From Stenotrophomonas nitritireducens (GTDB taxonomy: Bacteria; Pseudomonadota; Gammaproteobacteria; Xanthomonadales; Xanthomonadaceae): a stretch of 64,000 nucleotides of DNA. Shown piece by piece: positions 20,011-27,857 of the stretch (its first letter is position 1; every line of letters begins with the position of its first letter). Under the pieces are notes generated by a model. The model saw nothing but the letters and a program-made list of their open reading frames with translations. It made no database searches and was not told the origin of the DNA. The position numbers and the translations under genes were made by a program. The stretch spans positions 62,001 through 126,000 of the forward strand of contig NZ_LDJG01000003.1 of assembly GCF_001431425.1 (NCBI RefSeq), written 5' to 3'.

Positions 20011-21035
20011 GTGCAATGGCGAAGTACGTCAGGATCTTCTGGCCAGACCCTAAGGATGAGGACGTCAGTCGTCGCAATACTGCGGTAGCTGCGATCCAGT
20101 CCTGGATTACGGAGTTCAAGGATCCTCAGTCGGCAATCCAGCTGGCCTCCGCGCTGGCCGATGGTGTCGCCGACGGGAAGGCGCGCGATGAGTTCGCCTC
20201 GAAAGTGGAGCAGGCAATCGTCAACGCAGGAAGCGCCGCGTTCGTGCGCGAGGGCCACGATCTTGAGATCATTGTCGTGACACTTGTTTCGGCCTTAGGC
20301 CTCGTCCAGAGCGAACGGGACCTGCCAGGTTGGACGCCTGTCGATACGCTTGCGGCCGCCCTCTGGTCGGCGCTCTCGTTCCAGCCCTCTGTTTTGGAGG
20401 AGCCCATCGAAGTTCTCCGTCAGGAGGTGCTCGTCGCCTCGCGGACTAGGACAATGTTGATCGCCGAGCGGTCGCGCAAGCGAGTGCCGGTTCCTGAGAT
20501 CGGACCGCTTACGTTGCCGGAGGCTCAGCCTACGGGCTCGAGAGCGAGCGCCGTTTATCGGAAAGCGACCGAACCGTTGGTCAAAGCGTTGCGGGAGAAC
20601 GCCGAGCTCGACCGCGAGGAGCTCGAGTTCCTGTGGTGGATGATGGAAGACTGGAGCGACGTGCTTGACGGTCGCTTCTCTGACGCTGATCCGCTTGTCC
20701 GCGCAGTGGTCGCCGGCATCGATGGCGCCTCGAAGCTGCGTCGCCTGCCAGCCTCGGGCCACCGAAATGTGGTGCTGCGCGGAGTGCAGCCCGGAAGCCC
20801 TGCCACGTTGACAGCCTTATTGACGGCACTTGGAAACCATCGTGAGACACTAGCTACATCAGTAGATGCGGATTACGTTCGCAAGTTCGCCGCTGTTTTC
20901 CCACTACTTGGGGCGATCACGAGCGGTGATGTCAGCACTGCCGGCGTGGAGACCGCGCGCGACGCACGTGATTGGGGCGCGCGGGCATTACTTGAGGGCG
21001 GCATTTTACAGGTCGCAAAGCTGCGAGGCGCTTGA
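20007..21035 (+). CDS. Helical GTPase-associated protein (GASH-like)
   Basis: 342 residues, starting at ATG 20007 inside the previous stop (ATGA). No catalytic motif is visible; the sequence is almost entirely helical (SRRNTAVAAIQSWITEFKD, LDREELEFLWWMMEDWSDVLDGRFSD, VRKFAAVFPLLGAITSG). Helical proteins in this position, between a metallophosphoesterase or other effector and double GTPases, have been named GTPase-associated system helical domain (GASH) proteins in comparative-genomics work on prokaryotic conflict systems. The assignment rests on context and fold character. A scaffold between effector and GTPases is the likely role. Confidence 0.6.
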   Translation: MSAMAKYVRIFWPDPKDEDVSRRNTAVAAIQSWITEFKDPQSAIQLASALADGVADGKARDEFASKVEQAIVNAGSAAFVREGHDLEIIVVTLVSALGLVQSERDLPGWTPVDTLAAALWSALSFQPSVLEEPIEVLRQEVLVASRTRTMLIAERSRKRVPVPEIGPLTLPEAQPTGSRASAVYRKATEPLVKALRENAELDREELEFLWWMMEDWSDVLDGRFSDADPLVRAVVAGIDGASKLRRLPASGHRNVVLRGVQPGSPATLTALLTALGNHRETLATSVDADYVRKFAAVFPLLGAITSGDVSTAGVETARDARDWGARALLEGGILQVAKLRGA

Positions 21036-21037
21036 TT

Positions 21038-22084
21038 ATGGTTCAGGGCCCATGCCAGCTGAGCGAGTGCACGTACAACGTGACGAAAGCATGTGTGTTG
21101 AACCGCCCCGTTGATACCTGCTCGAATCGGAGGGATCCGGGAGAGGCAGGGAACAAGTTCGAAGAGGACGAACTTGACGACTGCATTCCCATACCGGATC
21201 CAGTGACCGAAGGGCGGCCCTCTGTCGATCTGGGCGGTGCGGTACTGGCTAGCCCGGATGAAACCCCGCGACTGCCTTCGAGCCTGACGATGGGTCTAGA
21301 GGAGGCGACGTCACTTATGACGCGGCGCCACACCACGATGGTTGGCATCCTAGGGCTCCCTGATTCTGGTAAGACGGCCTGCCTTGTGAGCGCTTACCTT
21401 CTTCTCGCAAAGGGCGGGTTCGCAGGATACGACTTCGCTGAGAGCGCCACTCTAATGGCATTCGAGCAGATCTCACGCGGCAGCCGTCACTGGACAGAGG
21501 GCGACGAGCCAGGACAGCTCACCACCCACACCGAGATGGTCGACGATCGGCAGGCCGGGTTCTTGCATTTTAGGTTGCGCCGGCACAAAGACAACCGTTT
21601 CTTCGATATGTTGATGCCAGACCTCCCCGGCGAATGGTCGAAGGCCCTAATCGACAAGGCCGACAGCGACCGTTTTTCGTTCCTCGGATCGGCATCAGTG
21701 ATCTGGTTGATGGTTGACGGCCGTGCGTTCGCAAGCCCGAAGACGAAGAGATATGCAACCTACAGGGCTGAGATGCTGGTCGAGCGCTTATCAGCAATCC
21801 TTCCAACGCCCCGGCCGCGGGTCATACTCGTCCCGAGTTGGCGGGACATCGGCGAATTTCCGGCAGATGCCTACGAGAGCATATGCGAGGCTGGCCGCGG
21901 GCATGGGATGGAGATCGCGCTTGCGCCAATTGCTTCCTTCTCGTTCGGAGACGTCGAACCAGGTTCGGGCATTGCGTCGCTGATCGAGAAGACACTGAAC
22001 CATGGGCGAGCGGTGCCGGAATTCTGGTCCGACCACCAAAGCCCAAGTACAAGGAAGCTTATTTGCTTCAGGAGTGTCGCGTGA
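21038..22084 (+). CDS. TRAFAC-type GTPase (DO-GTPase2-like) with N-terminal Cys cluster
   Basis: 348 residues from ATG 21038 (a TTG at 21032 overlapping the previous stop is possible). An N-terminal cysteine set C6-x4-C11-x7-C19-x8-C28 could hold a zinc. The P-loop is GLPDSGKT at 106-113. The switch II-like strand FDMLMPDLPGEW replaces the usual DxxG, and a later strand [11 protein letters not shown] stands where NKxD would be. The family is known as double GTPase type in predicted prokaryotic immune operons. The downstream gene encodes the partner GTPase and overlaps by 4 bp (GTGA). Confidence 0.75.
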   Translation: MVQGPCQLSECTYNVTKACVLNRPVDTCSNRRDPGEAGNKFEEDELDDCIPIPDPVTEGRPSVDLGGAVLASPDETPRLPSSLTMGLEEATSLMTRRHTTMVGILGLPDSGKTACLVSAYLLLAKGGFAGYDFAESATLMAFEQISRGSRHWTEGDEPGQLTTHTEMVDDRQAGFLHFRLRRHKDNRFFDMLMPDLPGEWSKALIDKADSDRFSFLGSASVIWLMVDGRAFASPKTKRYATYRAEMLVERLSAILPTPRPRVILVPSWRDIGEFPADAYESICEAGRGHGMEIALAPIASFSFGDVEPGSGIASLIEKTLNHGRAVPEFWSDHQSPSTRKLICFRSVA

Positions 22085-23034
22085 CTAGGAGATCAATTGT
22101 TCTTCTGGGTGGTCCCGATTCGGGTAAGACCAACTACATCGGTCGCCTCTGGCCCTCATTCAAGAAGCGGAAGGGCGTGCTGCGGGCCGAGCGGTTGCCG
22201 GACAACATCGCCTATGTTGACGGGGCGGTCGAGCATTTGATGCAAGGCAGCTTCGCGCCACGCTCCGATCGGAACCTTGAGGTCGGTCGTGCGGATTTCT
22301 CGATCAGTGTCCGGGGCGCAAACGGCCAGGGCGCACTGACCGAGCTGATGGTGCCGGACATTTCGGGTGAGCTGTGGACCCATACTGTAGCGACGTTCGA
22401 GATCTCCCAGGAATGGCTGGATGTCCTGAACGAAGCGGAAGGCGCCGTAATTTTCGTTCGAGCGCTATCCGATCAGAATGTCAAGCCGCTCGACTGGGTT
22501 ACTGCTCGCAACATCCTGCGTCTGTGCGCAGATGAGGAAGAGGTCCCCGACGGCAACGCTGATGGAGCGGAGCCCGAGGGTAACGCTGATGGAGCGGAGC
22601 CCGACGAAAAGTCTCAGGGCACCGTCGCATTGGCGTCCGAGCCGGATCTTCCCACGCAGGTGCTTTTATGCGAACTCGTCCGATATCTCGACCTTTACTT
22701 GGCGAACCGTGCCGACGGTAGTCGCCCCCATGTCGCCGTCGTCGTGGCAGCCTATGACCTGCTCGATCCGCAGATCCGCGACGCTGGGCCAATGGCCTAT
22801 CTCAGAAAGGAATTCCCATTGTTCGCCGGGCGTCTTGCCGATACGGGCCGTCTGAACGTGAAGCTCTTTGGGCTTTCTGTGGTTGGCGGAGACTTGGAGG
22901 ACGACGACGAATTCCGGAATAGCTACCTTGAACGTGACATCTCGGAGCAGGGGTGGGTGGTTGTCGAGGATGGGGACGGCTCGAGGACCGACGAGGATGT
23001 GATGCTGCCCATCGCTTGGGCGATGGGAAACTAG
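22081..23034 (+). CDS. Second TRAFAC-type GTPase (DO-GTPase1-like)
   Basis: 317 residues from GTG 22081, overlapping the previous stop by 4 bp; the frame opens earlier but that part is inside the preceding gene. P-loop GGPDSGKT is at 10-17 right at the N terminus. The switch II-like strand LTELMVPDISGELW mirrors VMPDLPGEW/LMPDLPGEW of its partner. A 27-bp sequence is tandemly duplicated at 22552-22605, giving GNADGAEP twice in a probable surface loop. Paired GTPases suggest a heterodimer like those of other GTPase switches (inference). Confidence 0.75.
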   Translation: MTRRSIVLLGGPDSGKTNYIGRLWPSFKKRKGVLRAERLPDNIAYVDGAVEHLMQGSFAPRSDRNLEVGRADFSISVRGANGQGALTELMVPDISGELWTHTVATFEISQEWLDVLNEAEGAVIFVRALSDQNVKPLDWVTARNILRLCADEEEVPDGNADGAEPEGNADGAEPDEKSQGTVALASEPDLPTQVLLCELVRYLDLYLANRADGSRPHVAVVVAAYDLLDPQIRDAGPMAYLRKEFPLFAGRLADTGRLNVKLFGLSVVGGDLEDDDEFRNSYLERDISEQGWVVVEDGDGSRTDEDVMLPIAWAMGN

Positions 23035-23035
23035 G

Positions 23036-25651
23036 TTGAACGGATTCGATCAGCAGTTGCATGGTTATCGGCAGGGGCATCAGCTCCTTTCAAGTACCAT
23101 CCGGCTACCTAAGCCAGATCAGGATCTGATCGATAGGCTGTCTGACGTCGCCGGTCCGCTTTCGCCGGGCGAGCGCTTTGAGCCTTATCTTACCCTCTAC
23201 CCCCTGCCGAGCGGGTCGTACTACGTGGTCGCCAGAACCTGGCAAGACTTCGAGGCGCCTCGGGCTGGTTGCGTTCGAACCCGTAGTGTCTTGGTGCCGA
23301 TGGCTGACTGGCAGGAAATGCAAGGCGTGGCCGCCGTCGTTGCCGTCGCCACAGAGGGCGGAGCAAACCGGCCGGCGGAGCGCAGGGCGGTTGCCGCTGT
23401 TTCGAACCCTCTTCCGCCGGTCGATCCGCTGCAGGGAACCGAGCTCATTGAGGCGATGTTCCTCGAGGAGCGGGCTCCCATCGTCGTGTTCGATGCGGAG
23501 AAGCCGGAACCGCTCGCACTCCGATTGACTACCGCTCTTTGGCCGGGTTTCCGCCGGACCTTCAGCATGTCAACCTTCGCCCGCTCTCCTCGTACAATCG
23601 GCCGCCGTAGCTTTGATCTCGTTTTCGCTTCAAAAGAAGCCCGGTCCCGGTTCGGCGACTGGGAGGGGCGCCGGATCGATGGGCGGAAGCGGGGGGCAGC
23701 CCGCCATCCATGGTCTGAGCTCATCGTCCCCCGGGTGCTCAGCTCTCCTGAGCCGTCGCTAAAAAACTTCGATGCCCTCGGCGAGATGTCATCGGATGGC
23801 GTCGGTAGCGAGTCGGCTCTGCGTGTCTCGCTCCTTTGGGAGGATCTTCGTCGCAAGCTGCCTAGTTCGCCCACTGCGGCGTTAGGCATGCTCGACATCG
23901 CTAACACTCGTAAGGTCAGACAGATCGATTTGATCCGCGAGCTGGAGCCTGCGCTGGCCAAATCGGCGGCGTTGGCAGCCACCTCCATGCAAGCAGAGGA
24001 TGCTTGGAGATATCTCAGCGCCCTTATTCAGAAGCTCGAAGGCCTTCTCCCGTCCATGTCAGTGGCGAGATCCATTCGGACTACAGCCGTGGACCTTGCG
24101 GCCCATCACCCGGTCGAGACTGTGGAAGTGCTTTCCGCGCTTAAAGTTGAGCCTCAGAGGGGGGTGCTAGTGAGTGCGGCGGCCGAGGGGCTCGCACGAA
24201 CGCTCGATCTCGAAGTTGCGGAGCTGCTGAGCCGCCTCCATGGTGAAGATCTTCTCGATCTACTGTTCGCCAGCGCAAAGCTGGCTGAAGAAGCTATTGG
24301 CAGGTTCCCGGTCTTCTCATCCGCGCTGACAATGGCGCTCCGTACCGCCGACGACGAGGTGCGAGCGGAAGCGAGGCGCCAATTGCTTGGTCTCTTGGTT
24401 GACGATCACCACGTAGATCCCGCCCGGCTGCTCATCCATGATCTCGATTTCGACGGCTTGATCAAAGAGGTCACGCACATCCATGCAGTCAACGGGCTGA
24501 GCTCGCCTGGGATGCGTAGCGTTATCATCGAACGAGTAAGGGCGCTTCAAGCCGAAGTTGCCTTACGCGACGCGGTGATCGGGATGGGCGCGAGCGCTGG
24601 AGGCGACGCGCTCGTTGAGTCCATGTTGCGTCAAACTCCGGCAGATATGAATTGGCTGATCACCAGCCCTATGCTGAAGCAGGGCCGTCGGATCGAGTTG
24701 ATCAGATCTCTTCTCGCCACAGCGAATTCGCAACAGCTGCGCGGCATGCTGGCCGACGAGAACACGCTGACCGGGACCATCGCCTTGCTGAATGCGGAGG
24801 ACGGGTCGGACGCCGAATTGCTTTCCCGCATCGCCTACAACGTGACGATGCTGCGTCACCATTACATCGCTCTTGTGATCGCGCTGCTTCCAAACCTGAA
24901 GGGTCGCATCGGTGCAGAGCTGGTCAGCAAGGCGCTCGAACTCGCGCTACCTCAAGAGCCAAACGAAGTCTCACCCGCCGTACTCGATCAACTTCTGTCG
25001 GCAGTAGGATCCAAGATAGATGGAGGCAGGACAATGCGGGTGGGAGTGCGGCGGGGGGTGTCCCCGGCGGCGGCGTCCCGCAACCTCGTTGCATTCGGCC
25101 GCGCATCCGCCGCTACCCGTGGCTCTCTCCTCGTCGGTATCGAAGAGATGGCGGCGGCCATGATAGGGCGGCATCAGCTGGACATATCCCTCGAGGCAGC
25201 AGAGACCGCCGGGAAGCTGCTGTGGGAATCTGGATCAGTGGCTCCTAAGGGTTTCGTTCGGGCCTCGGCCATACTCCTGCCATTCGCGCTCGGCAATCGA
25301 TGCGAAGCCGCGTCGCCTCTAATCGCGGCGGCGTTTCCGCCCGTGTACCGGGAGCTCGCCGAGGGTAGCGCGTTCGACCTGCTGAGCTACATGTTCGTCT
25401 TCCTCGATTGGGACAAGCGCAAAAGCGCACGACGGCGTCTGGCCGATGCCTTCGTCCATTCAGAATGGCGAATCTCTGATATAGCTATCGCAGCCGCGCG
25501 CGCCGGTGACCCGGCCCGTATCCTACGAAGAATTGCCCGGGAGCGCGGCGGAGAAGAAGTACTTCAGGGTCTCAACGCCGATCTGAGCCATCTGCCAGCA
25601 GAAGTGCGAAAGCCGATCCAAGTAGCCCTAAGAGAGCTTGGACTGACCTGA
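23036..25651 (+). CDS. GTPase-associated protein 1 (GAP1-like)
   Basis: 871 residues from TTG 23036, two bases after the previous stop. The N terminus has the features of the GAP1-N2 family: QQLHGYRQGHQLLSSTIRLP, then PYLTLYPLPSGSYYVVARTW and APRAGCVRTRSVLVPMADW. A middle region (about 95-270) includes the PVDPLQGTELIEAMF segment. The C-terminal two thirds are long helical repeats. No enzymatic motif is seen. GAP1 proteins accompany the double GTPases in predicted defence operons and may sense or recruit. It is the last gene of the operon; the recombinase beyond is on the other strand. Confidence 0.75.
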   Translation: MNGFDQQLHGYRQGHQLLSSTIRLPKPDQDLIDRLSDVAGPLSPGERFEPYLTLYPLPSGSYYVVARTWQDFEAPRAGCVRTRSVLVPMADWQEMQGVAAVVAVATEGGANRPAERRAVAAVSNPLPPVDPLQGTELIEAMFLEERAPIVVFDAEKPEPLALRLTTALWPGFRRTFSMSTFARSPRTIGRRSFDLVFASKEARSRFGDWEGRRIDGRKRGAARHPWSELIVPRVLSSPEPSLKNFDALGEMSSDGVGSESALRVSLLWEDLRRKLPSSPTAALGMLDIANTRKVRQIDLIRELEPALAKSAALAATSMQAEDAWRYLSALIQKLEGLLPSMSVARSIRTTAVDLAAHHPVETVEVLSALKVEPQRGVLVSAAAEGLARTLDLEVAELLSRLHGEDLLDLLFASAKLAEEAIGRFPVFSSALTMALRTADDEVRAEARRQLLGLLVDDHHVDPARLLIHDLDFDGLIKEVTHIHAVNGLSSPGMRSVIIERVRALQAEVALRDAVIGMGASAGGDALVESMLRQTPADMNWLITSPMLKQGRRIELIRSLLATANSQQLRGMLADENTLTGTIALLNAEDGSDAELLSRIAYNVTMLRHHYIALVIALLPNLKGRIGAELVSKALELALPQEPNEVSPAVLDQLLSAVGSKIDGGRTMRVGVRRGVSPAAASRNLVAFGRASAATRGSLLVGIEEMAAAMIGRHQLDISLEAAETAGKLLWESGSVAPKGFVRASAILLPFALGNRCEAASPLIAAAFPPVYRELAEGSAFDLLSYMFVFLDWDKRKSARRRLADAFVHSEWRISDIAIAAARAGDPARILRRIARERGGEEVLQGLNADLSHLPAEVRKPIQVALRELGLT

Positions 25652-25692
25652 CAACGGTTCGGCTCTGTACGCTGTTACGTTGGCTCCAAGCA

Positions 25693-26442
25693 CTACTTCA
25701 GTAACCGTGCCGCTGGATTGTCTTCAGCGGCACCCGCTTGGAAATACCCAATCACGCTAGCTACAGATCGGTGCTCAGTCATCGCCATCACCGCGGGCAG
25801 CGGGACGCCTTGTTTCCCCGCTTCCGTAACGAAGCCCGACCGCAAGCTATGTGCCCCGAAATCCCCTTCCAATCCCGCCAAGCGGGCCCGGCGCTTTACG
25901 ATGGTGGCCACTGAACCGGGGAGCAGGGCAGGACCGACCCGGCCTTTCCAGACCCGTCGAAAGATTGCCCCGTCTTGGATGTCAGCCCCTTCCAGCCAAG
26001 CTGCCAGCGCCTGAGCGCTTCGCCCCAAGATGGGCTTGTCCGGGGTCGAATCCACTGCCGCGCCGGCCTGCTGCGTCTTCGAGTACTCGAGCCGGTAGAT
26101 GTAGCCGCCGTCGCCAACCTTGCGCAGGTCGCGCATGTCCGCGGCGGCGATCTCGCTGCGCCGGCGCCCGCCACTGGCGAACCCGAAGCAGAGTAGGGCA
26201 CGGTCACGCAGTCCTTCCAAACTGTAATCACAAGTCGCCAACATGGCCTCAAGCTCGGGGCGCGTGATGGCGGTCTTCTTGGTTGGTCGCTCTCCACGTT
26301 TGACCGAGGCGCGCCGGGCGCGGCTCAACAGCGTCCTGACAGAAGGCAGCTCGCAGGGGTTAGTCAGGCGCTTGAGCTTGTGGGCTGTGGACAGCACAGC
26401 CATGCGCTGGACCACCGTCGATAGCTTCAACGGCCCGACCTT
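25693..26442 (-). pseudogene. Tyrosine recombinase, N terminus lost at transposon end
   Basis: About 250 residues remain from the repeat border at 26442. The catalytic domain is complete: GFASGGRRRSEI (Arg I), GAHSLRSGFVTEAG (His-x-x-Arg), MTEHRSVASVIGYFQ (His and Tyr nucleophile). Only the last part of the core-binding domain is left (STVVQRMAVLSTAHKLKRLTNPCELPSVRTLL), so around 100 N-terminal residues are missing. The open frame continues to 26577 but that stretch is the transposon terminal repeat and the space after kfrA. The gene was probably broken when the element arrived. Confidence 0.7.
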
Positions 26443-26516
26443 GGGGTTCAGCCGAGATACGTGTAAAAATGCCCCATAGAATCCGTTTTCCCTTTCTGAT
26501 TCATAGGGTTGCCGGA
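26443..26516. repeat. Long transposon terminal repeat, copy 2
   Basis: The 33-bp core at 26443-26475 matches the core at 3222-3254 at 30 of 33 positions, in the same orientation, with weaker similarity continuing to GGTTGCCGGA at 26516. It separates a broken integrase from an intact kfrA/tnpT. No oppositely oriented partner was found in the window. Confidence 0.7.
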
Positions 26517-26536
26517 TAAAAATGGGACTCTCCGGT

Positions 26537-27583
26537 TTATCGGTGACCCCGCGCCTTTTCGCCTGACGCCGCGTCATCGGCAGACTGATCGGGTTTTAGC
26601 TGCGTCAGTAGCTGCTCCAGTGTTTCCAGGCGCACGCCGGCGCGCAAGGCATCGGCTTCGGCCTGCTCGCGACGTTCCCGTTCCTTGCTCGCCTCGACGC
26701 GCACGCTGGCCAGCTCGGCCCGCATCCTTTCCAGGGTCTGTGTGTCTTCTGCCCACCGCCCCTGCAGCGCCTGATGCTCTGCGGCCGTCAGCCGCAAGGC
26801 ATCCAGTTCGTTCTGCTGGGCCTCGATGCCGCGGCGGACTTCGCCCAGTTCCCGCTCCAGGCGCCCATGGCGCTCCAGCCATTGGCTGTTGTCGCGATTG
26901 AGCCGCAGCAATTCATGGTTCTTGGTTGTCAGGGCCTCGTTGGCCTGGCGCAGTGCGACCTGCAGCTCCTGCACTTGGTGCTCGTGGCGGCGTTGCTCCT
27001 GCTCACGCTGCTCCTTCACTGATGTCCGGTAGTGCTCCAGCGCCTCTCGGGCGTGGGCATGCTTCTCCTCCAGCGACTCGGCATGGGCTTCGTGCTCAGC
27101 CACACGGGCGGTCAGGCCGGCAATGCGCTCGCTGAGCTGGGCGATTTCCGTCACCCGCTCCGCGAGGGATTGCTGGGCCGAAGCATGGACGGTCCGCTCC
27201 TCGTGCAGCGCGGCTTCGGTGCGCTGCAACTGGTTGCTCAATGCGATCGCTTCCTGCCGGGCTTGTTCCAGCACGTCGTTGCGCTCCTGCAACTGCGCGG
27301 CAAAGCGCTGCTGCGCTTCGGTGACGACTGTTTCGGCCTCCTCGTGCAGTCGGGCCGCCAGCCGGCCAACCAGGTCCTGCAGGGCCTCACTGACCGCGAC
27401 CTTGGCGCCGAGGCCTTGCCCTTCTTCCTCTTCCAGTTCCTTGAGGTAACGGTGGATTGTGGTCTTGGAGCCGGTGTTGCCCAGCGCCACCCGGACCGCG
27501 TCCACTGACGGGTGCTTGCCCTGCGCCCGCAGGCTGTCGCGGGCTTTCTGCACGTCGCTCTTGTACACCCCACCGCGGGCCAT
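26537..27583 (-). CDS. kfrA: KfrA/TnpT-like coiled-coil DNA-binding protein
   Basis: 348 residues. The N terminus (MARGGVYKSDVQKARDSLRAQGKHPSVDAVRVALGNTGSKTT in pieces: a helix-turn-helix at about 10-55) is the KfrA N-terminal domain. Residues 60-330 are an almost unbroken heptad-repeat coiled coil rich in Gln, Glu and Ala. KfrA is an autoregulator in plasmids; TnpT of Tn4651-type transposons has the same make-up and helps cointegrate resolution. Its 3' end abuts the terminal repeat, which favours the transposon role. Palindromes at 27605-27634 and 27679-27703 lie in its promoter. Confidence 0.8.
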   Translation of the reverse strand: MARGGVYKSDVQKARDSLRAQGKHPSVDAVRVALGNTGSKTTIHRYLKELEEEEGQGLGAKVAVSEALQDLVGRLAARLHEEAETVVTEAQQRFAAQLQERNDVLEQARQEAIALSNQLQRTEAALHEERTVHASAQQSLAERVTEIAQLSERIAGLTARVAEHEAHAESLEEKHAHAREALEHYRTSVKEQREQEQRRHEHQVQELQVALRQANEALTTKNHELLRLNRDNSQWLERHGRLERELGEVRRGIEAQQNELDALRLTAAEHQALQGRWAEDTQTLERMRAELASVRVEASKERERREQAEADALRAGVRLETLEQLLTQLKPDQSADDAASGEKARGHR

Positions 27584-27604
27584 GGCCGTCTCCTCGGACG
27601 ATTT

Positions 27605-27634
27605 CGTAATGCATTACGTACCATGTAATTACAT
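27605..27634. promoter_or_regulatory. Two palindromes upstream of kfrA
   Basis: CGTAATGCATTACG (27605-27618) and ATGTAATTACAT (27623-27634) are both perfect palindromes, 22-51 bp upstream of the kfrA start. KfrA-type proteins repress their own promoters through dyads, so these are likely operator sites; in a TnpT setting they could be recombination-site elements. Confidence 0.55.
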
Positions 27635-27678
27635 ACTAATCAAGAAGCTGAGTAGTTCCTTCAAGCGCCAATTTTCAA

Positions 27679-27703
27679 GCGGGATAATATTGAATTATCC
27701 CGC
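27679..27703. promoter_or_regulatory. Perfect 10-bp inverted repeat between kfrA and gajA
   Basis: GCGGGATAAT-ATTGA-ATTATCCCGC: ten-base arms with a 5-base spacer, midway between the divergent kfrA and gajA genes. It could be an operator for both, or a resolution-site element of the transposon. Confidence 0.5.
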
Positions 27704-27857
27704 GTAACCAGCGTTTCGGCCATTTCAAGTCGTCAAAACAGTACGAAACCGCCCAAGGCTGGCGATCCCTGGGTAGTATGGCCCAGAGCGGAAAGGAGGC
27801 CAGCCGGGGTGCAAGCAGGCGCCGCCACCGAACTCGTTGGCCATCAAAGGACTGTGC

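Noticed and set aside
26443-26577. N-terminal extension of the tyrosine recombinase through the repeat
   Set aside because: The encoded AFLHVSRLNP is just the terminal repeat, also present before the unrelated XRE gene at 2856.
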